The notes beneath the pieces are model-generated. The model saw nothing but the letters and a program-made list of their open reading frames with translations, ran no database searches and was not told the origin of the DNA. A stretch of 64,000 bases of DNA, taken from assembly GCF_038632915.1 (NCBI RefSeq), contig NZ_CP152050.1:2697001-2761000 (forward strand), given 5' to 3'. A program made the position numbers and the translations under genes. This document shows, piece by piece, positions 18,652 through 26,988 of the stretch. Source of the stretch: Paenisporosarcina sp. FSL H8-0542 (GTDB taxonomy: Bacteria; Bacillota; Bacilli; Bacillales_A; Planococcaceae). Every line of letters starts with the position of its first letter. Within the stretch, counting starts at the first letter, position 1.

Positions 18652-19701
18652 CTATTTACTTGAAAACATATGAACCCAATAGATTCGGCCATTTGAATCT
18701 TTCTTTATTCCAGCACCGATATTGGTATAGTCTTTGTTTAAAATATTGGCTTTATGACCTGGTGAATTCATCCACGCAGTTACAACTTCCTGCGGTGTTC
18801 GTTGACCATATGCAATGTTTTCTCCGAAGCTGCTATAACTATAGCCGAACTTCTCAGCCATATCCCAAGGCTTCCCATACGTTGGAGAGGTATGATCGAA
18901 ATAATTGTTTTTTACCATGTCTTCCGCTTTTACTGTAGCTATTTTAGATAATGGTGCATCTGCCACTAATGCAGGAAGACCCGCTTTCGCGCGTTCAAGA
19001 TTCACCAAGTGAATGGTTTGTTTTGCGGTATCATCAATTGCAAGCGTGGAATCGACATAGACTTTATTTGTGCTGTCATACTTAATCACACCTGAATCTC
19101 GTTTTTGATCCCAAGTCATCGCACGATCGATGAAGACCGACAATTGCGCACGTGTGACTTTGGCGTACGGACTGAAATAGTTCCATGAAACTCCTTCAGA
19201 AATTTTCACTTCTGCCAAAGTAGTAATGAATGGTTTCCAGTTGTCTTGTGGCACGTCTTTGAAAGTAACTTGGTGATTATCGTCAATTTTAATTTGGTAT
19301 GCCACTACCAGAACTTTAGCCATTTGCGCACGACTCAATGGTGCATCAGGGTTAAATGTTGTCGCATTTGAAAAGATTCCTTTTTCAGTTAAAGCGCGTA
19401 TTTCTTTAAATGCCCAGTGCGTTGAAGGTACATCTTGATAACTCGTTTTGAAAGTTGAATCAAGCGGTAGCTTTAACGCACTCGCCAATATTTTTGCGGC
19501 TTGTGCACGGGTAACTTGATTGTTCGGACCAAACGTCCCATTACTATATCCATTAATTATTTTTGCATTTGAAAGCGTTATAATTGAGCTATATGCCCAA
19601 TGTTCCGTTGAAACATCCGGAAAACCAGCAGCTTGACTACTTGTCGGAACGAACAAAGTAATAGCGAGTAATGCCGCAACAATAAACTTTACGGGTTTCA
19701 T
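18652..19701 (-). CDS. SLH-anchored CAP-domain (SCP/YkwD-like) protein
   Basis: 349 residues from ATG 19701. A signal peptide (1-24, SQA-AGF) is followed by three SLH motifs (VTRAQ, LSRAQ, VTRAQ; about 25-205) and a CAP domain (about 230-349) with LVNLERAKAGLPAL, FDHTSPTYG, FGENIAYGQ, WMNSPGHKANILN and GAGIKKDSNGRIYWVHMF. The His and Glu of the CAP cavity (FDH, GEN, GHK) are present. YkwD-type CAP proteins are secreted and of uncertain activity, with lipid or peptide binding and protease action proposed. It is flanked upstream and downstream by intergenic regions, one of them the 113-bp array. Confidence 0.92.
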   Translation of the reverse strand: MKPVKFIVAALLAITLFVPTSSQAAGFPDVSTEHWAYSSIITLSNAKIINGYSNGTFGPNNQVTRAQAAKILASALKLPLDSTFKTSYQDVPSTHWAFKEIRALTEKGIFSNATTFNPDAPLSRAQMAKVLVVAYQIKIDDNHQVTFKDVPQDNWKPFITTLAEVKISEGVSWNYFSPYAKVTRAQLSVFIDRAMTWDQKRDSGVIKYDSTNKVYVDSTLAIDDTAKQTIHLVNLERAKAGLPALVADAPLSKIATVKAEDMVKNNYFDHTSPTYGKPWDMAEKFGYSYSSFGENIAYGQRTPQEVVTAWMNSPGHKANILNKDYTNIGAGIKKDSNGRIYWVHMFSSK

Positions 19702-19890
19702 TCTCCCACATCCTCTCCATATTACTCTACCAAAAAATAGAATAATTTTAATGAGGATAAGGAGGCACGAAAATAAATCTATGATATTGGAAGATTGTTG
19801 AAATTTGAAGGGATTTATGTTGGTGTAGGGTGATAAGTTTTAATAAATCTTGTGAGATATCATAATATTTGATAAATTCATAAAAAGGAG

Positions 19891-20892
19891 ATGATTTTTA
19901 TTCAACTAAATCGAGATATTCCTGCAGGATTATTTTCTCTTCGGCGATTGCATCGTCGATTATCGGTAAATCACCCCCAATTTACCGACATTAATCAAGA
20001 TTTGTATAATTCCAACGCAGGTCATGCTGGAGAAGCATATATTGATTCTGTCTTATCGACCATTCACTTCCCTATCCCCCATATATTACTTCCCAATATT
20101 CGAATCCATGAAAAAGACATTCCTTCCACCCAAATTGATATTTTAATATTCACAACCGCTTATGCATTAATAATAGAAGTAAAGAATTGGAGTGGAACAA
20201 TATCCTTCCAACAAGTCGGACAAGTATTACAAACAAAAGATGGCATCGTAAGATCAATGGATTGTCCTACCGTTCAAGCAGATTACTATGTCGGGAATTT
20301 GCTAGATTGGTTTGTAAAGCATGATACACAATTACCTGTACATCGAATTGTCAGTTTCCCCTTTGCTTCCACCTTACTAATTGGAGCTGAGAATCGGGGT
20401 ATTCATTCTGCAAAAGAGTTACCTATAATTCTTCGGAAATTAAATAAGCTCCCGCAGCAACTTACTCATTATCAATTTCAAACACTTTCTAGGAAATTAC
20501 AAGAAGCAAATCTACCTTTCGAACACGCAACTGCATGCCAAAAATATGGAATACATCCCTCTGATCTTCTGAAAGGAATTTTCTGCCCGAAGTGTGAGAG
20601 CCGCTTATTGAAAAAAAGTAATCGAGTATATGTATGCTCCTCATGTCTTCATATTCCTGACAACCCTTTTTACGATACGATGATAGATTGGTTTACATTG
20701 GTCGGTAATCAGATTACAAATAGACAATTACGTTTATTCGCAGGTGTAGACAAATCCTATACGGTCGGTTATTTTATGAAAAAATCAAACTTCCCTTACT
20801 CAGGTCAAAATAAGGGAACAATCTATCATGTAAATGCTGAAGAAATGCATCGCTTTCTATCCAAAAAGGAAAAAGCTTGCTTCCGGAAATGA
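19891..20892 (+). CDS. NERD-domain protein with C-terminal zinc ribbon
   Basis: 333 residues at most. The NERD (nuclease-related) domain covers about 40-150: GHAGEAYIDSVL, then TQIDILIFTTAYALIIEVKNWSG (over two lines of the fold), with the D, E-V-K of a PD-(D/E)XK-like core. A zinc ribbon CPKC-x18-CSSC lies near 230. The ATG at 19891 touches its RBS (AAAAGGAG), so initiation may really be at an ATT nine bases further (19900) or the start may be inefficient. The substrate is unknown. It is bracketed by the two large repeat arrays, and no partner gene is near. Confidence 0.85.
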   Translation: MIFIQLNRDIPAGLFSLRRLHRRLSVNHPQFTDINQDLYNSNAGHAGEAYIDSVLSTIHFPIPHILLPNIRIHEKDIPSTQIDILIFTTAYALIIEVKNWSGTISFQQVGQVLQTKDGIVRSMDCPTVQADYYVGNLLDWFVKHDTQLPVHRIVSFPFASTLLIGAENRGIHSAKELPIILRKLNKLPQQLTHYQFQTLSRKLQEANLPFEHATACQKYGIHPSDLLKGIFCPKCESRLLKKSNRVYVCSSCLHIPDNPFYDTMIDWFTLVGNQITNRQLRLFAGVDKSYTVGYFMKKSNFPYSGQNKGTIYHVNAEEMHRFLSKKEKACFRK

Positions 20893-20905
20893 CCGGAAGC
20901 TTTTC
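20879..20905 (+). terminator. Terminator of the NERD gene
   Basis: GCTTCCGG/CCGGAAGC stem followed by TTTTC; the stop codon lies in its loop. Confidence 0.85.
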
Positions 20906-21000
20906 TATTGTAAGTAAGAATTATTGATTGATAAACTTCATGCAATTTGCTGCCAAATGCATATTTTTTGCCGTAAGAAATTTTCGGTTTTCATGAATTT

Positions 21001-22140
21001 TAGATATGAGTACTCGATTTCTAGATAAACACTGTCCAATGCGAGATATCACCTATTGAAATGTAGATATCACACGTCGAATCCTCGATATCCACCCGCG
21101 AATCCATGATTCCAGCGATAAACCCACAGCAACGTGCCATTTGCGGTGCAAATGGCACCATTTCAGCGCGTTTGAATTGTACGGTTTTCGTGAATTTTAG
21201 ATATGAGACCTTGATTTCTAGATAAACACTGGCCATTTCAAGATATCCCTTTCTGAAATGTAGATATTACACGACGAATACTCGATATCCACCCGCGAAT
21301 CCTTGATTCCAGCGATTAACCCACAGCAACGTGCCATTTGCGGTGCAAATGGCACCATTTCAGCGCGTTTGAATTGTGTGGATTTAGTGAATTTTAGATA
21401 TGAGTACTCGATTTCTAGATAAACACTGGCCAATTTGAGATATCACCTATTGAAATGTAGATTTCACACGATGAATCCTCGATATCCACCCGCGAATCCT
21501 TGATTCCAGCGATTAACCCACAGCAACGTGCCATTTGCGGTGCAAATGGCACCATTTCAGCGCGTTTGAATTGTGTGGATTTAGTGAATTTTAGATATGA
21601 GTACTCGATTTCTAGATAAACACTGGCCAATTTGAGATATCACCTATTGAAATGTAGATATCACACAACGAATCCTCGATAGCCACCCGCGAATCCTTGA
21701 TTCCAGCGATACACCCACAGCAACGTGCCATTTGCGACGCAAATGGCACCATTTCAGCGCGTTTGAATTGTGCGGATTTCGTGAATTTTAGATATCTGTA
21801 TTCGATTCCTAGATAACCCAGGCACATTTCAAGATATCCCTTTCTGAAATGTAGATATCACACGACGAATCCTCGATATCCACCCGCGAATCCTTGATTC
21901 CAGTGAAAAACCCTCAGCAACGTGCCATTTGCGATTCAAATGGCACCAATTCAGCGCGTTTAAATTGTGCGGATTTCGTGAATTTTAGATATCTGTATTC
22001 GATTCCTAGATAACCCAGGCACATTTCAAGATATCCCTTTCTGAAATGTAGATATCACAAGGTGAATCCTCGATATCCACCCGCGAATCCTTGATATCCC
22101 CAGCCTGATATCCCCACTCGATATCCCCAGCTGATATCCT
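21001..22140. repeat. Tandem array of 197-bp units made of 21-bp monomers and a hairpin spacer
   Basis: TAGATAT begins each unit at 21001, 21198, 21395, 21592, 21789 and 21986, a constant 197 bp. In every unit six monomers stand exactly 21 bp apart (for example 21002, 21023, 21044, 21065, 21086, 21107), followed by a 71-bp spacer. The spacer has an 11-bp perfect inverted repeat (GTGCCATTTGC/GCAAATGGCAC, 21134-21158 in unit 1) whose arms are kept while the loop changes (GGT, GAC, GATT). The sixth unit breaks into GATATCCCCA words 13-14 bp apart ending near 22140. Repeated 71-codon minus-strand frames here are a by-product. Confidence 0.9.
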
Positions 22141-22156
22141 GAAAAGTATTACAAAA

Positions 22157-22186
22157 ATCCCCCACTCTTTCAGAGAGTGAGGGATT
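22157..22186 (-). terminator. Terminator of the M20 peptidase gene
   Basis: CACTCT/AGAGTG plus CCC/GGG around one mismatch; the minus-strand side runs into TTTTTG. Confidence 0.8.
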
Positions 22187-22189
22187 GGG

Positions 22190-23809
22190 TCAGGCTTCTA
22201 TTTTTTCCAAAAGGACTTTTTTCACTAAATTCTCGAGTAACTGTGGCAATTCAACGAATGCACTTTGGATGTGAAGCCGTTCCGTACGTTTGTGTGCGTC
22301 TTTTCCGAAGGGTCCCACGTTGAGAACTGGAGCTTTTAGATTTCGCATTTCATTAAAGGGAATGGAGTACGTATCGCCCCATACAGGTGTGTTGGCTTCA
22401 AACACCTGCCATCCCCCATTTGTATCTTCGTAGTTCACGTAACTCAAATCAGAGATTCCATTAAAATAATGAATCTGTTCAATCGCTAGATTAAATTCCG
22501 ATTTACCCAGCTCTTTTATAAATTCCATACACTCTTCCACTAACGGATCGTCACTCGTATTGACTGCAGGATAATATGGTGGGGCAAAAAGGAGTACGAT
22601 TGCAGGTGCCAACTCCTGACATTGAATCATCAGTGTATCAACGATTCGGAATGATTTTTCACGATCATCCAATTCCTGTTGATCCCGAACGGTCGTTTTG
22701 ACTAATTCTACATAATCGTAGCCAAATTTCGAAACTGCGTGATTCATCAATTCCTCGTACTTCAATACCCGTATCTCACCAACTGGTGCTACATCCTCAC
22801 GAGTACAAATCGCTTGATAGCTTGAGTTGCAATCATCCGCAGCTTCATTCGCTACACCTTCAAAAATCGACATGATTTCAGCAGCATTGCGTTTCATCAG
22901 AAACACATTATATAATGCTTTCGCACGATACGGTGTCTGCGCTGAATACTCCATTTTCAAATCTTTTTGCTGAATGGTTACGGGTAATGGAGTCTTCTCA
23001 CCTAGAACAGTTTCCTGAAATAATGGATTATATTCCATACGCTGCGTTAAAAATGAAGCAATATAATTGGCCGTAATTCCACTAAGCGGTTCTCCCACAT
23101 GTGTCTCCATGCCGTAAAAAAGGGCTGACGGCATAATTTTTCCGATGGATCCCGAATACAAATAATATTTATCGTCACCCGGTTGTTGTGCGAAAACGGG
23201 CTCGCTGTTTAAAAATAGCTTGTATGTGAGATCATGTTGCTCACGATATTCATTCAATTTAGATACTGCCGCTCTCATGCCAGAGCTGTTTACTTCTTCG
23301 TCTGGAACCGTCAATAACAGGATATTGACCGGCCATTGTTCATGACATGCTTTTTCGATAAGGCTCATGTGCAATACTAGACCCATCTTCATATCCATCG
23401 TGCCACGACCAAATAAATAATTACCTGATTCCAAATCAAGTCGGGCGTCTTCAGGCAATTCTTCTTTTACATCATGCAAGGCTTTCGTCAACATTTCCGG
23501 TTCAAAAGCCAATGCTTCGAGGTCACCGTATTCTTCGGTATTAACCGTATCGAAATGACTAATTAGCACAATCGTTTCTTTCGCTTCTGGATGTTTATAT
23601 AAAGCAGTGAGAAACTTCCGACCAAGATCTGCCTCGCTTAATTCAATGTTTTTATAATGATCTTGGAAGTATGGAATATCCTGCAGTTTCGCTTGAACCT
23701 TAAACGGAAATTCTCGTTCTCCATCTGATAGCGTCATACTTTTCCAACTGACTACTTCACATAACAAGGTACGGAGTGCTTCTGGTGTTGACCACATAAG
23801 TTCTGTCAT
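22190..23809 (-). CDS. RocB-like M20 family metallopeptidase
   Basis: 539 residues. The M20 metal-site motifs are present: SHFDTVN, FGRGTMDMKMG (bridging Asp) and PDEEVNSSGMR with the catalytic Glu pair, plus a C-terminal GPFGKDAHKRTER with the last metal-ligand His. Length and layout match RocB, the arginine-catabolism protein of B. subtilis, rather than short acylases. No signal peptide, so cytoplasmic. It lies 50 bp behind an aminotransferase gene, and the two with gntR form one likely operon for amino-acid or peptide degradation. The exact substrate is unknown. Confidence 0.85.
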   Translation of the reverse strand: MTELMWSTPEALRTLLCEVVSWKSMTLSDGEREFPFKVQAKLQDIPYFQDHYKNIELSEADLGRKFLTALYKHPEAKETIVLISHFDTVNTEEYGDLEALAFEPEMLTKALHDVKEELPEDARLDLESGNYLFGRGTMDMKMGLVLHMSLIEKACHEQWPVNILLLTVPDEEVNSSGMRAAVSKLNEYREQHDLTYKLFLNSEPVFAQQPGDDKYYLYSGSIGKIMPSALFYGMETHVGEPLSGITANYIASFLTQRMEYNPLFQETVLGEKTPLPVTIQQKDLKMEYSAQTPYRAKALYNVFLMKRNAAEIMSIFEGVANEAADDCNSSYQAICTREDVAPVGEIRVLKYEELMNHAVSKFGYDYVELVKTTVRDQQELDDREKSFRIVDTLMIQCQELAPAIVLLFAPPYYPAVNTSDDPLVEECMEFIKELGKSEFNLAIEQIHYFNGISDLSYVNYEDTNGGWQVFEANTPVWGDTYSIPFNEMRNLKAPVLNVGPFGKDAHKRTERLHIQSAFVELPQLLENLVKKVLLEKIEA

Positions 23810-23859
23810 GATGTATTCCCCCTGTTTTTAAGACAAATATCTTTTAATGGTGCCCTAAC

Positions 23860-25035
23860 CTATACGATTTTAAGTAATTCCCTTTGTTTTGAAATGAATG
23901 CTTCCATTCGATCCATTCCTTTTTCCAATACCGGCATTGCATATGCATATGAAATGCGAAGGAACCCTTCACCATATTCACTGAAGGCACTGCCTGGCAC
24001 ACATGCAACGCCTCCTTCTTTCAACAGACTTGTTGCAAAATCAAAGGACGTCATTCCGAATTCTTTAATAGAAGGAAAAATATAAAAAGCGCCATTTGGT
24101 TTAACCACATCAAGTCCCATATCAATCAGTCGGCCATATACGTAATCACGGCGGACAATGTACTCTTTATTCATTTCAGCAGGAACATCCCTGCTGTTGC
24201 TTAGCGCCTCGATTGCTGCATATTGGCTTGGAACTGGTGCACAAACGGAATTATATTGATGAATTTTAATGCAATGTTGCATTAGTGCTTCAGGACCTAA
24301 TAAAAATCCGATGCGCCAGCCTGTCATAGAGTGAGATTTTGATAATCCGTGAATGAGGAACAAACGGTCTCTTAATTCTGGATAAGAACCAAATGAACGA
24401 TGTTCGCCAGAAAAAGTGTTTTCACTGTATATTTCATCGGACAATACATAGATTTCCTGCTCTTTCAATACATCCGCCAAGGCATCCATTTGCTTGGAAT
24501 CAATGGTGACACCTGTCGGATTTGATGGGAAATTGAATAGAACTGCTTTCGTCTTCTCGCTAATTAAAGCTTTCAGACGTTCGGGAGATGGTTGGAAGTC
24601 TGTATCTGAAGTATCTAAGTACTTTACCTTTGCACCACACATGGTAATGATTGGAGCGTAACCTGTATAGCATGGCGCCGGCAAAATCACTTCGTCTCCT
24701 TCTTCCAGGATGGTTCGGAAAACCGCATCAATGGCTTCGCTTGCACCTATTGTGACGATAACTTCAGTTTCCGCTTTATATGCAAATTCATATTTCTCCA
24801 AGAAAAAGCGACTGACAGCATTGCGCAACTCAATCATGCCGGCATTATGGGAATACCCAGTCAAGTCATTTGAAATAGCTGCAATCCCTGCTTGTTTGAC
24901 GGCTTCAGGTGTTGGGAAATCTGGTTGGCCTATCGTTAAATTCACTGCATCCGGATAATGTACAAGCTGATTGGAAAACTGACGGATGCCTGAAACGGCA
25001 ATTTTGGTAATGCGCTCATTTATCGTAAGTGGCAT
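23860..25035 (-). CDS. Class I/II PLP-dependent aminotransferase
   Basis: 391 residues from ATG 25035, eight bases beyond the gntR stop; longer frames run into gntR. Fold type I motifs: LTIGQPDFPTP at the N-terminus, SNPTGV, LSDEIYSE, and SKSHSMTGWRIGF with the PLP lysine in SKSHS. RISYAYA near the end carries the carboxylate-binding Arg. It looks closest to the PatA / aspartate aminotransferase Igamma group. The pairing with a RocB-like peptidase suggests catabolic transamination of a released amino acid; specificity is not readable. Confidence 0.88.
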   Translation of the reverse strand: MPLTINERITKIAVSGIRQFSNQLVHYPDAVNLTIGQPDFPTPEAVKQAGIAAISNDLTGYSHNAGMIELRNAVSRFFLEKYEFAYKAETEVIVTIGASEAIDAVFRTILEEGDEVILPAPCYTGYAPIITMCGAKVKYLDTSDTDFQPSPERLKALISEKTKAVLFNFPSNPTGVTIDSKQMDALADVLKEQEIYVLSDEIYSENTFSGEHRSFGSYPELRDRLFLIHGLSKSHSMTGWRIGFLLGPEALMQHCIKIHQYNSVCAPVPSQYAAIEALSNSRDVPAEMNKEYIVRRDYVYGRLIDMGLDVVKPNGAFYIFPSIKEFGMTSFDFATSLLKEGGVACVPGSAFSEYGEGFLRISYAYAMPVLEKGMDRMEAFISKQRELLKIV

Positions 25036-25042
25036 GGAATCT

Positions 25043-25702
25043 TCAACCCTTCTCATAGTAATGAAGAAATCTTCTTTCAATATTATCCATATGTTCCAGC
25101 ATGGCATTTATGGCACTAGATACGTCTTGTTTTTCAAGAGCGTTGACGATGTCTTCATGCTCCCCGCTAGCTTCCATTGCAGAAACGGGGTACGTATTCG
25201 CAAGGATTAAAAAGGCACGATTAACACCAGTATTGATGGTATAAATCATTTCACATAATTTTGTATTCGGATTTTGATCAGCCAATAATAGGTGAAACTC
25301 CCGATCCAGTTCAATAAATTCATGAAAGTCATTTTTCTCCGCTGCCCGTTTTTGAAGCTTAAGATTACTCTTCAGAGATTTAAGAAATTCTGGCGTTGTA
25401 AATTTGGCAACTTGCTCAATATTGTACGTTTCGAGTAACTTACGGACTTCCATATGATGAAGTGCATCCTCTTTCGTGAAGGATGAAACACTCGCTGGTT
25501 TGCCAGTTTGTAAGACCACGAGTCCATCAGTTGCTAACCGGCGAATTGCTTCCCGAAGTGGTGTACGACTTATGCCCAATTCCAATGCGAATTTTTCTTC
25601 ACGCAGTTCTTCATTAGGCGCAAGAGTACCCGTCAAAATATCTTTGCGGATTAAATCATAGGCTTGATCCGCTAATGAATCGGGTTTTTTTATCTTTCTC
25701 AA
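25043..25702 (-). CDS. GntR-family (FCD) transcriptional regulator
   Basis: 219 residues from TTG 25702 behind GAGGT. The N-terminal winged helix (about 8-72) has ILTGTLAPNEELREEKFALELGIS (the GntR signature, split here) and SRTPLREAIRRL as recognition helix. The C-terminal FCD effector domain has the metal-site pattern E-x3-R (MEVRKLLE), D-x3-H (LDREFH) and a late His (GEHEDI, MLEHM). It is the first gene of the operon with the aminotransferase and M20 peptidase and likely regulates it through the palindrome at 25737-25746. Confidence 0.9.
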   Translation of the reverse strand: MRKIKKPDSLADQAYDLIRKDILTGTLAPNEELREEKFALELGISRTPLREAIRRLATDGLVVLQTGKPASVSSFTKEDALHHMEVRKLLETYNIEQVAKFTTPEFLKSLKSNLKLQKRAAEKNDFHEFIELDREFHLLLADQNPNTKLCEMIYTINTGVNRAFLILANTYPVSAMEASGEHEDIVNALEKQDVSSAINAMLEHMDNIERRFLHYYEKG

Positions 25703-25736
25703 CAGATGTCAACCTCTTTCAAAAACAACTTGTATT

Positions 25737-25746
25737 CTGTATACAG
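25737..25746. promoter_or_regulatory. Candidate GntR operator upstream of the operon
   Basis: A perfect palindrome CTGTATACAG, extended on both sides as TATTCTGTATACAGTATA, 35 bp upstream of the gntR start. FCD regulators typically bind TGTATACA-type sites, so autoregulation is inferred. Confidence 0.6.
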
Positions 25747-25793
25747 TATATGTGAATTATAACGTACAGGTGTCTCAAAGTATAGAGTGATTG

Positions 25794-25822
25794 TTTGATA
25801 AATTCTGTCATAATTTATCAAA
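25794..25822. promoter_or_regulatory. Long inverted repeat between divergent regulator genes
   Basis: Perfect 11-bp arms TTTGATAAATT/AATTTATCAAA with a 7-base centre CTGTCAT. It lies between gntR and the XRE-cupin gene and could be an operator for either. Confidence 0.5.
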
Positions 25823-25992
25823 TGCAGATGAAGACAACATTGTATTACTAATTATCCACGATATTTTATAACAATAAATAATTATTAATTAAGAATTATT
25901 AATATTTTTTCAACCCATTTATTAGCATATTGTGTAAAATGATAGATAAGTGATAGTGTGCGTCATTAAGTAACTGAATGGGGGTTTAGAAC

Positions 25993-26547
25993 ATGGACTT
26001 TCCAAAAGAGGAAGTTGGTAAAAGAATTAGGTATTTAAGAAAATCGCAAGGATTTACTGCGGATGATTTAGCGAAAAAAGCTGGGGTCAGCCAAAGTATG
26101 ATATCTCAAATAGAACGTGGACAAGTATCGCCTTCACTGGATACATTGTGGAAAATGAGTCATTGCTTAAAAGTTCCCGTCTTCACATTCTTTGTAGAAG
26201 AAGAGCAAGAAATCGTTACAGTTCTACGTAATAATGAACAGCCTGAAATGAAGCAACTGCGTCCGAATGTTACATATCAACACCTGTCACCTACTCAAGG
26301 GAAACAAATCAACTTTTTTAAATTGATTTTAGAACCAGGTGAACAATCAGAAAATCCCTTGATGTTTCACACGGGGGAAGAATGTGGGTATTTATTGACA
26401 GGGCAAATTCGTGTAGAGGTCGATGGAGAAGTATATGAGCTTTTTGAAGGGGACAGTATTTACTTCAACAGCAATCTACCTCATCGTTTTGAAAATGTCA
26501 GTCCACAAATAGCAACAGCAATTTGGGCCATGACTCATCCTTTTTGA
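25993..26547 (+). CDS. XRE-cupin transcriptional regulator
   Basis: 184 residues. The N-terminal helix-turn-helix (about 8-62) contains RIRYLRKSQGFTADDLAKKAG and SQSMISQIERGQVSPSLDTL. The C-terminal cupin (about 105-182) has the GEECGYLLTGQIRV and GDSIYFNSNLPHRF motifs with possible metal ligands. The class senses a small ligand through the cupin and often controls amino-acid or polyamine catabolism. It is divergent from the gntR-aminotransferase-M20 operon and shares the 290-bp intergenic region with two palindromes, so cross-control is plausible. Confidence 0.9.
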   Translation: MDFPKEEVGKRIRYLRKSQGFTADDLAKKAGVSQSMISQIERGQVSPSLDTLWKMSHCLKVPVFTFFVEEEQEIVTVLRNNEQPEMKQLRPNVTYQHLSPTQGKQINFFKLILEPGEQSENPLMFHTGEECGYLLTGQIRVEVDGEVYELFEGDSIYFNSNLPHRFENVSPQIATAIWAMTHPF

Positions 26548-26605
26548 ATCTTTTTCGCCTGTGGTCCGTATACTAATGTATCGGAATCAAAAGGAGGAAT
26601 AATTC

Positions 26606-26833
26606 ATGCTAAAAAACCCAGGCATTGCCGCTGTATTAAGTTTCTTTTGGACCGGCGTCGGGCAAATATATAACGGCCAAATCATGAAAGGCTTAATCTT
26701 GATTGGCGTTCAACTAATCAACTCATTATTAATGTTCGTATTGATTGGCTTCATCACTTTCCCGCTTGTTTGGATATGGGGAATGTACGACGCATACCAA
26801 GTTGCCGATCGAATGAATAAACGCACTTACTGA
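26606..26833 (+). CDS. TM2-domain small membrane protein
   Basis: 75 residues behind AAAGGAGG. Two hydrophobic helices (about 8-22 and 30-55) joined by the short GQIYNGQIMKG turn, with WGMYDAYQVAD at the end: the TM2 domain pattern. Function of stand-alone TM2 proteins in Firmicutes is unknown. It follows the XRE-cupin gene by 58 bp but has its own RBS and terminator. Confidence 0.85.
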   Translation: MLKNPGIAAVLSFFWTGVGQIYNGQIMKGLILIGVQLINSLLMFVLIGFITFPLVWIWGMYDAYQVADRMNKRTY

Positions 26834-26860
26834 CCACTTCCAATTGGGAGTGGTTTTTTT
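26834..26860 (+). terminator. Terminator of the TM2 gene
   Basis: CCACTTCC/GGGAGTGG stem with one U-G pair, loop AATT, then seven T. Confidence 0.88.
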
Positions 26861-26943
26861 ATTCGCGGTTTTGAGTGATCTATTCGCGTTATTGTTCTTT
26901 CAATTCGCGGTGTCGACTCTTCTATTCTTCTTGTCCCATCAAA
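26860..26943. repeat. Short array of 21-bp monomers
   Basis: TATTCGCG-type words start at 26860, 26881, 26902 (AATTCGCGG) and 26923 (TATTCTTC), exactly 21 bp apart. Directly after the TM2 terminator and before the terminator of the convergent EamA gene. Confidence 0.7.
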
Positions 26944-26975
26944 AAAGAGCCTTCCACAAATTCGGAAGACCCTCA
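26941..26975 (-). terminator. Terminator of the EamA transporter gene
   Basis: GAG..CTTCC/GGAAG..CTC imperfect stem; the minus-strand side runs into TTTTTTG. Confidence 0.7.
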
Positions 26976-26988
26976 TTTTATATCCTTC

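Noticed and set aside
21021-21827. Four near-identical 71-codon minus-strand ORFs
   Set aside because: They recur every 197 bp, overlap each other in different frames and only reflect the tandem repeat; no RBS is seen.
18103-22140. CRISPR array
   Set aside because: Repeats are contiguous without unique spacers, units are 113 and 197 bp, and no cas genes are near.
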